Part shown: positions 18,379 to 27,127 of the stretch, one piece after another | Position numbering within the stretch: position 1 is the first letter of the stretch | How the letters are laid out: every line of letters begins with the position of its first letter | Assembly: GCA_964597045.1 (NCBI GenBank) | Contig: CAZQWE010000006.1 | Coordinates: forward strand, 51,380 to 115,379 | Source: UBA9655 sp964597045 | GTDB lineage: Bacteria > Pseudomonadota > Alphaproteobacteria > UBA9655 | Length of the DNA: 64,000 nucleotides | Direction of reading: 5' to 3' | Made by a program: the position numbers and the translations under genes | The notes under the pieces: model-generated | Told to the model about the DNA's origin: nothing | What the model saw: the letters and a program-made list of their open reading frames with translations, nothing else | Databases searched by the model: none

Positions 18379-19212
18379 TCACGCTGCTGTGTCTTGACCC
18401 TCTTTAATCACGGAGATATCAGGAGCATCCACTGATTTCATTCCGACGACATGATATCCAGAGTCAACATGAAGGATTTCACCAGTCACACCACTCGATA
18501 AGTCACTTAATAAATAAACTGCCGACTTACCAACTTCTTCAATGGTTGTATTTCTTTTGAGTGGCGCATTGTATTGGTTCCATTTGAGAATGTATCTGAA
18601 GTCACCAATGCCTGAGGCAGCTAATGTTTTGATGGGACCTGCTGATATAGCATTCACACGAATGTTATCACCGCCCAAATCGACAGCAAGATAACGAACA
18701 CTCGCTTCAAGTGCCGCTTTAACAAGACCCATTACATTATAGTGAGGCATAACCTTTTCTGCACCATAATAGGTGAGAGTCAAAAGACTACCGCCAGGAT
18801 TCATCATGGCTGCTGCATGACGCGCAACTTCTGTAAAGGAATAACATGAAATATCCATAGAATTCAGAAAATTTTGACGGCTTGTATTGATGTATTTACC
18901 CTTAAGTTCTTCCTTATCTGAAAAGCCAATAGCATGCACAACAAAGTCTAAGGTGCCCCACTTTTTCTTAAGGATCTCAAATGTTTCTGCAACACTTGTT
19001 TCCGAGCTCACATCACAAGGAATAACGATGGAGGACCCTACGGACTCAGCCAAAGGTTCCACACGTTTCTTTAAAGCGTCCCCTTGGTAGGTAAAAGCCA
19101 ACTCAGCTCCGTGATCTGCCAGGGCTTGGGCAGCCCCCCAGGCAATTGAATAATTATTCGCAACACCCATAATGAGGCCACGTTTTCCAGCCATCAGCTT
19201 CGTTCCGGTCAT
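18379..19212 (-). CDS. fabI: Enoyl-[acyl-carrier-protein] reductase (NADH)
   Basis: Short-chain dehydrogenase-type FabI (277 aa) that carries out the last reduction of each fatty-acid elongation round. The N-terminal motif GLIMGVANNYSIAWG is diagnostic of FabI, and the catalytic tyrosine-lysine pair is in YNVMGLVKAALE. The frame is open to 19329, but the start at 19212 has GGAGAT upstream and gives the normal N-terminus MTGTKLMAGKRG. It is the usual target of triclosan and isoniazid-like inhibitors. Confidence 0.96.
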   Translation of the reverse strand: MTGTKLMAGKRGLIMGVANNYSIAWGAAQALADHGAELAFTYQGDALKKRVEPLAESVGSSIVIPCDVSSETSVAETFEILKKKWGTLDFVVHAIGFSDKEELKGKYINTSRQNFLNSMDISCYSFTEVARHAAAMMNPGGSLLTLTYYGAEKVMPHYNVMGLVKAALEASVRYLAVDLGGDNIRVNAISAGPIKTLAASGIGDFRYILKWNQYNAPLKRNTTIEEVGKSAVYLLSDLSSGVTGEILHVDSGYHVVGMKSVDAPDISVIKEGQDTAA

Positions 19213-19436
19213 AATACATATCTCCAAAATAAAATGTTTCTTAAAATAAGCAAATGCTAGCTTTTGGTCAAGAAGAATGGACAATTCATTAGATGGTTGA
19301 ATTTCGTCCACCAAATGGATGAATTTCAACCATTAAGTTATTTTGTTATTTTGCTTTGATATCAGTTTTGAGATCAATTTAATTTGGCAACTGCGGAGCC
19401 ATTTTGCATATTCTGATTACTGACCACTGATTACTA

Positions 19437-20285
19437 CTATGCTGCTCGCCATTCGACAACGGGGGGCATGGACATGAGGATCGCCTCCACATTTCCTCCC
19501 GTCTTCAAACCAAAGGTTGTCCCTCGGTCATAGAGAAGATTGAACTCCACGTACCTACCCCGCTTTTTTAGCTGGGCTTTACGGTCCGCCTCAGTCCACG
19601 GTTCATTGATGTGCCTGCGAACAAGGGCTGGATAGATCTCCCCAAAGGCACGACCCACGGCTTGGGTAAACGCAAAATCTTTTTCCCAATCGCCTGAGTT
19701 GATATAGTCATAGAAAATACCACCAACGCCTCGGGTTTCTCCCCGATGGGGAAGATAAAAATACTCATCGGCCCACTTTTTAAATTGTTCATAATAAGCG
19801 GGGTCAGACGAAGCGCATGCTTTTTTCATGGCATCATGGAAATCCTTTGTGTCCTGTTCAATCGGAAAGCAGGGGGTGAGATCTGCCCCTCCCCCAAACC
19901 ATTGTTTTTCAGTCACAATCATACGTGTATTCATATGAACAATTGGTACCAAGGGAGAGCGTGGATGAATCACAAGCGAAATCCCACTGGCCCAAAAAGC
20001 TGGATTTTTATCAGCTCCCGGAATGTGAGCACGGAATTCGTCAGAAAACTCTCCCCAAACGGTTGAGGTATTGACGCCAGCTTTTTCAAAGACGCGACCC
20101 TCCAGGATGGCCATTGTACCTCCGCCACCCCCATTTTGAAAATCCCAGGACTTTCTTTTAAAGACTCCAGGTTCAGTGTCATAATGGGTAATGATCGCCT
20201 CGTTCTCGAGCTTTTCAAAAATCTGAATCAGCTGACTTTGAAGCGTTTCAAACCATTCACGAGCACGTTGTTTTTTTTCATCCAT
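19437..20285 (-). CDS. hemF: Coproporphyrinogen III oxidase, aerobic
   Basis: Oxygen-dependent coproporphyrinogen oxidase (282 aa) of haem biosynthesis. Conserved segments include NGGGGGTMAILEGRVFEKAG, STVWGEFS, WFGGGADLTPCFP and GVGGIFYDYINSGDW, and the C-terminal YVEFNLLYDRGTTFGLKTGG. I place the start at ATG 20285, which overlaps the trmL stop by 8 bp (ATGGATGA), rather than at the earlier in-frame codons inside trmL. Needing oxygen, it agrees with an aerobic lifestyle. Confidence 0.96.
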   Translation of the reverse strand: MDEKKQRAREWFETLQSQLIQIFEKLENEAIITHYDTEPGVFKRKSWDFQNGGGGGTMAILEGRVFEKAGVNTSTVWGEFSDEFRAHIPGADKNPAFWASGISLVIHPRSPLVPIVHMNTRMIVTEKQWFGGGADLTPCFPIEQDTKDFHDAMKKACASSDPAYYEQFKKWADEYFYLPHRGETRGVGGIFYDYINSGDWEKDFAFTQAVGRAFGEIYPALVRRHINEPWTEADRKAQLKKRGRYVEFNLLYDRGTTFGLKTGGNVEAILMSMPPVVEWRAA

Positions 20286-20736
20286 AATGAGGGAGACCTT
20301 TCGTTTGACGCAAAGCTTCTGAGGTGACAATACTTGCAGCAAGGGCAACATTCAATGACCTTGTACCAGGCATCATCGGAATAGCCACTTGATCATCACA
20401 GGCTTCGAGAATGCTGGGAGGAAACCCAACACTTTCCTGTCCCATAAGTAAGTAATCCGTCGACTCAAACTTAAATGAGGTATAAGAATTTTCAGCTCCT
20501 GTAGTCACAGCAATACGCCGCCCTCCCTTACTCTTCTGACAAAAATCTGACCAAGAAAGAAATCTCTGGATTCTTGCGACCTCTATATAATCCATGCCCG
20601 CACGACGCAAGTGCTTGTCAGTAAAGAGAAAACCACAGGGTTCAATGATATCTAGCGAAATTCCCATACAGGCAGCAAATCGTATGAGTGTTCCTACATT
20701 TTGGGGAATTTCAGGCTGATATAAAACAAGGTGCAT
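20278..20736 (-). CDS. trmL: tRNA (cytidine(34)-2'-O)-methyltransferase
   Basis: SPOUT-fold methyltransferase (152 aa) that methylates the wobble base of some leucine tRNAs. The start MHLVLYQPEIPQNVGTLIR is a hallmark, with a cofactor-binding knot formed by LLMGQESVGFP and IPMMPGTRSLNVALAASI. It works as a dimer. It is coupled to hemF by the 8-bp overlap. Confidence 0.93.
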   Translation of the reverse strand: MHLVLYQPEIPQNVGTLIRFAACMGISLDIIEPCGFLFTDKHLRRAGMDYIEVARIQRFLSWSDFCQKSKGGRRIAVTTGAENSYTSFKFESTDYLLMGQESVGFPPSILEACDDQVAIPMMPGTRSLNVALAASIVTSEALRQTKGLPHYG

Positions 20737-20865
20737 TCACAACTTTCTCAATTCTACATTAACTATAGCATACACCCAAGATTTGGCAATGAGAACGATT
20801 GGCCATTTAACCCTTTGTTAACCTCTTTTTCATAAGGTTTAAACGACTTTAATAAGGAGAACAAA

Positions 20866-22041
20866 ATGAAAGTATTCCTCACAACTTTAGCACTAGCGAC
20901 AACCCTTTCAACTCAAAGCAACGCTTGCAGTAATATCTTTATCAACAAAGGTGGTTACCACATTGAAGGTCGCACTCTTGACTTCTTTGTAAACATCGGC
21001 TTTCAAAACAAAATTGGATATGTGGGTACAAGTAATACAAGCGACATCATCATTGACGCGGAGAAAATCCCAACTGCGAAAGTTGCAAAATGGACAAATA
21101 AGTACGGGTTTTATGGCCGAGGTGCTTTCCTCCAAGGTAAAATTATGGACGGCATGAATACCCAAGGGTTCTCCGTCTCCGCTCTCTATTTGCCAGGCAC
21201 GAAGTACCCGACCTATGATTCAACTAACAAAAATCCCGTTTTGGGAATTTACGATGTTGGTTCGTATCTGTTGTCTCAAGCAAGCACAGTTAAGGAAGCG
21301 TTGAGCTTGCTGCGTTCCCAACAACTCGTAAGCTCTGCGATGGAGATGAAAGAAGGAATTTTTGTCAAAGATATGCCTGTCCATTTTGTTATACGAGATA
21401 AAACCGGAAACAGTGCTGTCGTTGAATTTATAGATGGAAAAACAATCATCCATGAGAATGCTGGTGATGTCTTGACAAATGCGCCTCAGTTTGACTGGCA
21501 GTTGAAGAATGCGAACGCCTATTCAACCTTAAAAGCAGATAGCAAAGCACCAAATGAAACCTTTAGCAAAGTGGTCATCGATTACACAAAAATTTATGAC
21601 ACAAGCTCCCATAAGGGTGAAGCGAATTTGCTTGGAACACCTGGTGATTTCACACCTCCTAGTCGTTTTGTAAGAGCAACAGTTTTGATCAACAATATGC
21701 CAGCTCCAACATCAAAACCAATGGCACTTTATCAGGCAAGCAATATCATTGACTCTGTTTCTGTCCCCGCTATGAGTGGGGCTGAGCCAACTCTCTGGTC
21801 TTCCCTTAAAGATCTTGATGATGGCATGTATTACATAAAGGAAAGCGCTGTGTATCAAGGAAACAAATCCTTATTTACCTTGCCAATAACAGGGGGTTAT
21901 ACAGCTATTGATTTGAAAGCTATGGATTTCAAGACGCCCGATCCAACGATGGAAGTGAAGACAGAAATGACAAATCCAAAGGCGATTAAACAAATCATCT
22001 CAGCCACTGAGAACCCAGAGCTTAGCTCGAATATTATGTAA
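20866..22041 (+). CDS. Choloylglycine hydrolase/penicillin V acylase family Ntn-hydrolase, exported
   Basis: Linear amide C-N hydrolase (391 aa) of the Ntn superfamily. A 20-residue signal peptide (MKVFLTTLALATTLSTQSNA) precedes Cys21, which becomes the N-terminal nucleophile (CSNIFINKGG). The GRTLDF motif that usually follows the nucleophile is present. Members act on bile-salt or acyl-homoserine-lactone amide bonds or on penicillin V; the substrate here is unknown. Removal of the signal peptide would both export the enzyme and expose the catalytic cysteine. RBS AAGGAGAAC. Confidence 0.9.
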   Translation: MKVFLTTLALATTLSTQSNACSNIFINKGGYHIEGRTLDFFVNIGFQNKIGYVGTSNTSDIIIDAEKIPTAKVAKWTNKYGFYGRGAFLQGKIMDGMNTQGFSVSALYLPGTKYPTYDSTNKNPVLGIYDVGSYLLSQASTVKEALSLLRSQQLVSSAMEMKEGIFVKDMPVHFVIRDKTGNSAVVEFIDGKTIIHENAGDVLTNAPQFDWQLKNANAYSTLKADSKAPNETFSKVVIDYTKIYDTSSHKGEANLLGTPGDFTPPSRFVRATVLINNMPAPTSKPMALYQASNIIDSVSVPAMSGAEPTLWSSLKDLDDGMYYIKESAVYQGNKSLFTLPITGGYTAIDLKAMDFKTPDPTMEVKTEMTNPKAIKQIISATENPELSSNIM

Positions 22042-22190
22042 TCATTTGGTGACTTCTAGTGAGCCCTATCTTTTTTCTCCATATAATCTTTCCATTTTTA
22101 ACCACACGCTCGATGTCATCCTTGGTAATGAGACCTTGCTCTTGCCTTCGAAAGAGCATTAGGTCGAATTTACCGAGGATCCAAAAACTT
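22042..22190 (-). pseudogene. C-terminal remnant of an amidohydrolase-like gene
   Basis: The minus strand reads FWILGKFDLMLFRRQEQGL, then ITKDDIERVVKNGKIIWRKK, with a stop at about 22040. The GKxDLxLF...IERVVKNGKIIW pattern is like the last strands of amidohydrolase or dihydroorotase-type metal-dependent hydrolases. No other part of such an enzyme is found upstream, so this looks like a decayed tail. It lies in a 366-bp gap between two plus-strand genes; the rest of the gap (22190-22407) shows only AT-rich sequence, presumably the petA promoter. Confidence 0.4.
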
Positions 22191-22407
22191 AAACATATTT
22201 TGTGGATGTTATAACATACAAAATTGCAAGACTTTTTGGAATTTAATAACGGTTTAATAACAATGCATTAGCGTCAAAGTGACAAATTAGATTAACTATA
22301 TATATCGTTTTGAGCAATCCTATTTCAACCGCACTCTTTTCTCCCTCGACGAAATCCCTCCACATGGTATAAAAAGGACAAAATTATGATGGGAGAAATT
22401 TTAGTCC

Positions 22408-22977
22408 ATGGGTGATGGCACAGAACAAGATAAGGAACAGCCAACTCGAAGAGATTTTCTTTACCTCACTGCAGGTGCTCTAGGGGCCGTTGGGACTGCT
22501 TACTTTGCCTGGCCATTTCTCGATAGTATGAACCCGGCCTCTGATATTCTGGCTCAATCAACCGTTGACGTTAACCTAGCGCCCATACCACCTGGCACAG
22601 CCATAACAGTTGTTTGGCGGGGTAAACCCATCTTTGTACGCCACCGCACTCCTGAGGAAATCAAAGTCGCTGAACAAACTCCTTTATCAGAACTTCTGGA
22701 TCCGGAAAGAGATCAAGAAAGAGTCAAGAAAGGTCATGACCAATGGTTGATCGTCGTTGGTATTTGCACACATTTAGGATGCATTCCTACAGGTAACAAA
22801 CCAACCCAGACGAGGGGTAAATATGGAGGGTGGGAGTGTCCCTGCCACGGATCTCTTTATGACACCTCAGGACGGGTAAGACGAGGTCCTGCACCTGCGA
22901 ACCTTGTCGTCCCACCTTATGTTTTTATAAGCCCAACAAGTATCCGCATCGGGGCAAATGAGGCAACCCATGGATAA
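22408..22977 (+). CDS. petA: Ubiquinol-cytochrome c reductase, Rieske iron-sulfur subunit
   Basis: Rieske subunit (189 aa) of the cytochrome bc1 complex. A twin-arginine type N-terminus (TRRDFLYLTAGALGAVG) serves as uncleaved membrane anchor, and the 2Fe-2S ligands are in CTHLGCIP and CPCHGS. It passes electrons from ubiquinol to cytochrome c1. Its stop overlaps the next gene by 8 bp (ATGGATAA), forming a petA-petBC operon. Confidence 0.96.
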   Translation: MGDGTEQDKEQPTRRDFLYLTAGALGAVGTAYFAWPFLDSMNPASDILAQSTVDVNLAPIPPGTAITVVWRGKPIFVRHRTPEEIKVAEQTPLSELLDPERDQERVKKGHDQWLIVVGICTHLGCIPTGNKPTQTRGKYGGWECPCHGSLYDTSGRVRRGPAPANLVVPPYVFISPTSIRIGANEATHG

Positions 22978-24949
22978 ACTCGTGAAAGTCGCTAGATGGA
23001 TTGATTATAGACTCCCCATCTTTTCCTTTATGGACCATGAGCTTCGGGAATACCCAACCCCAAAAAACTTGAATTATTGGTGGAACTACGGATCACTTGC
23101 GGGCATCACTCTCCTTGTCATGATAATATCAGGCATATTTCTCGCCATGCACTATGAACCAAACGTCAACCATGCATTTGATAGCGTTGAGTATATTATG
23201 CGAAGCGTTAACTATGGTTGGTTGATTCGCTATATGCATGCGAATGGTGCAACCATGTTCTTTATTGTCGTTTATATTCATATGTTTAGAGGACTGTATT
23301 ACGGATCCTATAAATCTCCACGAGAGGTCTTATGGATACTTGGTGTCATTATCTTCCTTCTGATGATGGCAACAGCGTTTATGGGATATGTCCTTCCATG
23401 GGGACAAATGAGCTATTGGGGCGCCACGGTTATTACCAATCTCTTCTCAGTATTTCCTTTTGGAGAATCCATCGTTGAATGGTTGTGGGGTGGATTTTCC
23501 GTTGATAACCCTACACTTAATCGATTTTTTGCCCTCCATTATCTCTTTCCATTCTTGATTTTTGGTGTTGTCATTCTTCATCTTGTAGCACTCCATCAGC
23601 ATGGATCTAACAACCCTTTAGGGATCGAGAGAAAAGAACCACGAGATAGCATTCCCTTCCATCCTTATTATACGGTTAAGGATCTTGTTGGCCTTGGTGT
23701 TTTTTCTATTATTTGGGCTTATTTTGTTTTCTTTAATCCAAATTTTTTTGGGGAACCCGATAACTACATCCCAGCAAATCCTCTCGTCACTCCTCCCCAT
23801 ATTGTCCCAGAATGGTATTTCTTGCCCTTCTATGCCATCTTGAGATCAATCCCCAATAAGCTTGTGGGCGTTATTTGTATGTTTGGTTCCATCTTTGTTC
23901 TCTTTATTCTCCCTTGGCTTGATACCTCAAAAGTGAGAAGCGCAACTTTCCGCCCTATTTATAAATGGGTTTTTTGGAGCTTTGTTTTTGATTGCTTTGT
24001 GCTGGGCTTCGTTGGAGCTCACTCCCCTGATTTTATTCATGAAAATTTAGGAGGAATTTCCAATCAATCTTTAGGACAGATCACAACTCTTTATTATTTT
24101 ACTTTCTTTTTGATATTCCTTCCCCTCCTTGGAAAATTTGAAAAAACAAAACCTTTACCCACAAGTTTGAGTGAACCTGTTTTAAGAAAAGGGGATCGAC
24201 GAACTGTGTCTTCCCTTCTCCTCTTTCTTTTCCTCTTTGGTTCACCCCTTTATGGAACTGAGCCAACAGCTCCTCTCCCCAAGGAGAGCTGGTCATTTCA
24301 AGGACCAACGGGTACTTTTAATAGAACAGATCTTCAACACGGCTTTCAGGTTTATAAACAAGTATGTGCAGCTTGCCATAGCTTAAAACACCTGCGTTTT
24401 ATGGATCTTGCAGCTCTGGGCTATACATCTGCCGAAATTAAAGCAATCGCAGCAGAATATAAGATTCCAACTACCAATGATGACGGTGAACCTGCAGAGC
24501 GCCCTGCGCTTCCAAATGATATTATCCCGGGTCCCTACAAAAATGAAAAGCAAGCTCGTGCCTCTAATAATGGAGCCTTTCCTCCCGATCTTTCTTTAAT
24601 TACAAAAGCAAGAGCTGGAGGAGCAGATTATGTCTATGCTTTGCTCACAGGCTATGAGGGAACTCCACCAAAAGATATCCAAATTCCTGAAGGACTTCAC
24701 TATAATCCTTATTTTCCTGGTGGCCAAATTGCCATGATCCCTCCCCTTTCCGAGGGACTTGAAACCTACAGTGATGGTTCTAAACCCTCTGTCAAACAAA
24801 TGGCCAAAGATGTTGTTACCTTTTTGGCCTGGGCCTCAGAGCCTGAAATGGAGACAAGGAAGAAAATGGGCTATAAGATGTTGATTTACTTCATCGTTTT
24901 CACAGTCATTTTATACATTATAAAAAAACGTATTTGGAAAAAGGTATAG
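22970..24949 (+). CDS. petBC: Cytochrome b / cytochrome c1 fusion protein
   Basis: Single 659-aa polypeptide carrying both cytochrome b and c1 of the bc1 complex. The b part (about 1-400) has haem-ligand histidines in its second and fourth helices (RYMHANGATMFF, HYLFPFLIF...ILH) and the quinol-site PEWY motif (VPEWYFLPFYAILRSIP). A linker with an internal signal-like segment (VSSLLLFLFLFGSPLYG) leads to the c1 part, with haem-binding CAACH (from residue 466), a methionine region (IAMIPPLS) and a C-terminal anchor. Such fusions (fbcH) are known in some alphaproteobacteria, where the product is cleaved at the internal signal. ATG 22970 chosen for its GAGG. Confidence 0.95.
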   Translation: MDKLVKVARWIDYRLPIFSFMDHELREYPTPKNLNYWWNYGSLAGITLLVMIISGIFLAMHYEPNVNHAFDSVEYIMRSVNYGWLIRYMHANGATMFFIVVYIHMFRGLYYGSYKSPREVLWILGVIIFLLMMATAFMGYVLPWGQMSYWGATVITNLFSVFPFGESIVEWLWGGFSVDNPTLNRFFALHYLFPFLIFGVVILHLVALHQHGSNNPLGIERKEPRDSIPFHPYYTVKDLVGLGVFSIIWAYFVFFNPNFFGEPDNYIPANPLVTPPHIVPEWYFLPFYAILRSIPNKLVGVICMFGSIFVLFILPWLDTSKVRSATFRPIYKWVFWSFVFDCFVLGFVGAHSPDFIHENLGGISNQSLGQITTLYYFTFFLIFLPLLGKFEKTKPLPTSLSEPVLRKGDRRTVSSLLLFLFLFGSPLYGTEPTAPLPKESWSFQGPTGTFNRTDLQHGFQVYKQVCAACHSLKHLRFMDLAALGYTSAEIKAIAAEYKIPTTNDDGEPAERPALPNDIIPGPYKNEKQARASNNGAFPPDLSLITKARAGGADYVYALLTGYEGTPPKDIQIPEGLHYNPYFPGGQIAMIPPLSEGLETYSDGSKPSVKQMAKDVVTFLAWASEPEMETRKKMGYKMLIYFIVFTVILYIIKKRIWKKV

Positions 24950-25025
24950 TCGATCCTTAAGTTTTATGATATACCTACAAAAAAGAAGCATTTAAGACTT
25001 CAGTGAAGAATGTCTAGGGGGCTCA

Positions 25026-25577
25026 ATGAAGAAAAAACTAGGTTTTATTTTATGCTGTGCATTAGCAGGGTGCGCAAATGTAAAAAAGAAGAACAAAATT
25101 GAACTCACTGATTATGCCTATGTGGATACAGCACCTCTGGATCATATTCACATACAACCCTCAAGACGAGCCATTGAATACAAGTATATAAATTTCCCAA
25201 AACTCGCCCGAAAAATCAGAAAAATTTTGGCAGATGAGCCAATTAATACATGTGATCTTCGCTTGATTCTCGTTGATTATGGCGAGTTACCCGCGATGGA
25301 AGCTGACGACGTTTTCATGAAGACTCCTTGTGGAATGCAAACCTATTATTCAAATTACAATGCAAAACTCGATCGATATTTCTTTAATATAAAATTTTAC
25401 AACTGTAATCAAAAGATTACTGATGAACCTGTAAGGGACATTACGGTTACGCTTGCTAAAGAAAAAGCACCACCTTACGAGGCAATTAAAGCTATGTCCT
25501 ATGAAGCTGTACTTGACTTCCATAATTATAGAGATGGCAAGGCTGCTAAGAAAATTGTCGTCGACTATAGTTATTAG
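25026..25577 (+). CDS. Lipoprotein of unknown function
   Basis: A 183-residue protein with a short lipoprotein signal (KKKLGFILCCALAGCANV, lipobox LAGC) so it is probably anchored to a membrane by Cys16. The mature part is mixed and includes a paired-cysteine stretch (TCDLRLIL...TPCGMQTYY...FYNCNQ). I do not recognise a family. RBS AGGGGGG precedes the ATG. It converges on uppP with a 4-bp overlap of the 3' ends. Confidence 0.7.
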   Translation: MKKKLGFILCCALAGCANVKKKNKIELTDYAYVDTAPLDHIHIQPSRRAIEYKYINFPKLARKIRKILADEPINTCDLRLILVDYGELPAMEADDVFMKTPCGMQTYYSNYNAKLDRYFFNIKFYNCNQKITDEPVRDITVTLAKEKAPPYEAIKAMSYEAVLDFHNYRDGKAAKKIVVDYSY

Positions 25578-26383
25578 TTAAAATAACCATTATAAACAAA
25601 GAATAAAAGCATAATTCCTAAGGCAACCCTATATATAACAAAGGGTGCAAGAGTGGATTTTTGAAGCCACCGCATCATAAATGCAATGGCACAAAAGCCA
25701 AAAATGAAAGAAAAACTTGCCATTAACGCTGCGTTCCCCATCATTGACACGTCATTCGCTTTAAAGAGTTTATATCCCTTCATAACTCCAGCAGCTGTAA
25801 TTGTGGGAATGGACATTAAGAAAGCAAAACGTGCCGCATCCGTTCGCTTGTAATTCATAAAACGCCCCATGGTTAAGCAGGCCCCCGACCGGCTAACACC
25901 ATTAACAAGTGCAATACATTGCCCCAAGCCAAAGAACAAAGCTCTTTTTGCTGTGGTATCCTTGACTGTTTCTATAAGATGACCATACCGATCTGCAATA
26001 AAAAGGAGAATTCCAAAGAGAATGCCAACCCATGCAATCAAAGAAACACTCCTCAGAGACTCTCCTACGACGTTTTCGAAGAACAAACCCAATAACACAA
26101 CGGGAACAGTTGCAATGATCAAGTTGAACAGAAGCTGGGTGTTTTCATTAACCTTTCCTCTCACAATTGAAAAGAAGCCTTTAAAAAGGGATAGGACATC
26201 TTTCCAAAAATAAACCAGAACAGAGCCTAAGGTTCCCATATGAGCGGCGACATCCATTAATATACCTTGATCTTCCCAACCTAACAAAGCTGGCACCAAT
26301 ACTAAATGCCCCGAAGAACTAATCGGTAAAAATTCTGTTACACCTTGAATAAATGATAGAAGTATGATTTGTTCTAAAGTCAT
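25574..26383 (-). CDS. uppP: Undecaprenyl-diphosphate phosphatase
   Basis: BacA-type integral membrane phosphatase (269 aa) that recycles undecaprenyl diphosphate for cell-wall synthesis. The two signatures are FIQGVTEFLPISSSGHLVL at the N-terminus and NGVSRSGACLTMGRF in the middle, with seven to eight membrane spans. Start at ATG 26383; the in-frame upstream codons to 26440 add a hydrophilic leader that overlaps the opposing GST promoter and is not expected. Its presence suggests peptidoglycan or another undecaprenyl-linked polymer is made. Confidence 0.95.
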   Translation of the reverse strand: MTLEQIILLSFIQGVTEFLPISSSGHLVLVPALLGWEDQGILMDVAAHMGTLGSVLVYFWKDVLSLFKGFFSIVRGKVNENTQLLFNLIIATVPVVLLGLFFENVVGESLRSVSLIAWVGILFGILLFIADRYGHLIETVKDTTAKRALFFGLGQCIALVNGVSRSGACLTMGRFMNYKRTDAARFAFLMSIPTITAAGVMKGYKLFKANDVSMMGNAALMASFSFIFGFCAIAFMMRWLQKSTLAPFVIYRVALGIMLLFFVYNGYFN

Positions 26384-26452
26384 GGACCAGCCTTGTGATA
26401 GACGCTGAGGTTGAATAACATAAATTATAACTCTGTCCAAGGAATAATTAAG

Positions 26453-27121
26453 ATGAGAAAACTATATCATTACTGGCTCTGCCCCTACTCCCGAAAAATC
26501 CGAATTCTTCTTGCAGAAAAAAAGTTACCTTTTCAACCCATCGCGATAAAACCTTGGGAAATTCCTTCATCTTTTTTAGCTCTTAACCCAGAAGGCCTTC
26601 CCCCCGTCTTGACAGATGATGATGGCAAGAATGTAGCAAATGCTTATCCTATAGCCGAATATCTGGATGAAGTTTATTTTGAACCTTCCTATCTTGGACA
26701 AACATCGGCGATTCGTGCTGAGGTGAGACGGGTCACAGCCTGGTTTGATGATAAGTTTAATTCGGAAGTGACGAATAATTTGGTTTATGAAAAGGTTCTT
26801 AAACGAAGGATGGGACAAGGTGGACCAGATTCTTCAGCAATTCGCGTAGGAAACTCAAACATTCATGATCACCTGGAGTATATCTCCTGGCTATGTGATC
26901 GTCGCAAATGGCTTGCAGGAGATGACTTTTCACTCGCTGATATAACTGCTGCAGCCCAGCTTTCTTGCCTTGATTATCTTGGAGACGTTCCTTGGGAACG
27001 CCATCCCTTAACAAAACTCTGGTATTCCCGCGTAAAATCTCGCCCCAGTTTTAGAGACATACTCCTTGACGTCGTACCTGGACTCGTTGCACCACCTCAT
27101 TACACAAACTTAGATTTTTGA
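26453..27121 (+). CDS. Glutathione S-transferase family protein
   Basis: A 222-residue protein with an N-terminal thioredoxin-like domain (KLYHYWLCPYSRKIRILLAE; CPYS at the active-site position) and an all-helical C-terminal domain from about residue 85 (SWLCDRRKWLAGDDFSLADI is a typical GST helix-6 motif). Likely a cytosolic glutathione-dependent detoxification or reductase enzyme. Start at ATG 26453, preceded by AAGGA. recJ begins 6 bp after its stop, so they are likely co-transcribed. Confidence 0.9.
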   Translation: MRKLYHYWLCPYSRKIRILLAEKKLPFQPIAIKPWEIPSSFLALNPEGLPPVLTDDDGKNVANAYPIAEYLDEVYFEPSYLGQTSAIRAEVRRVTAWFDDKFNSEVTNNLVYEKVLKRRMGQGGPDSSAIRVGNSNIHDHLEYISWLCDRRKWLAGDDFSLADITAAAQLSCLDYLGDVPWERHPLTKLWYSRVKSRPSFRDILLDVVPGLVAPPHYTNLDF

Positions 27122-27127
27122 GCTCCA

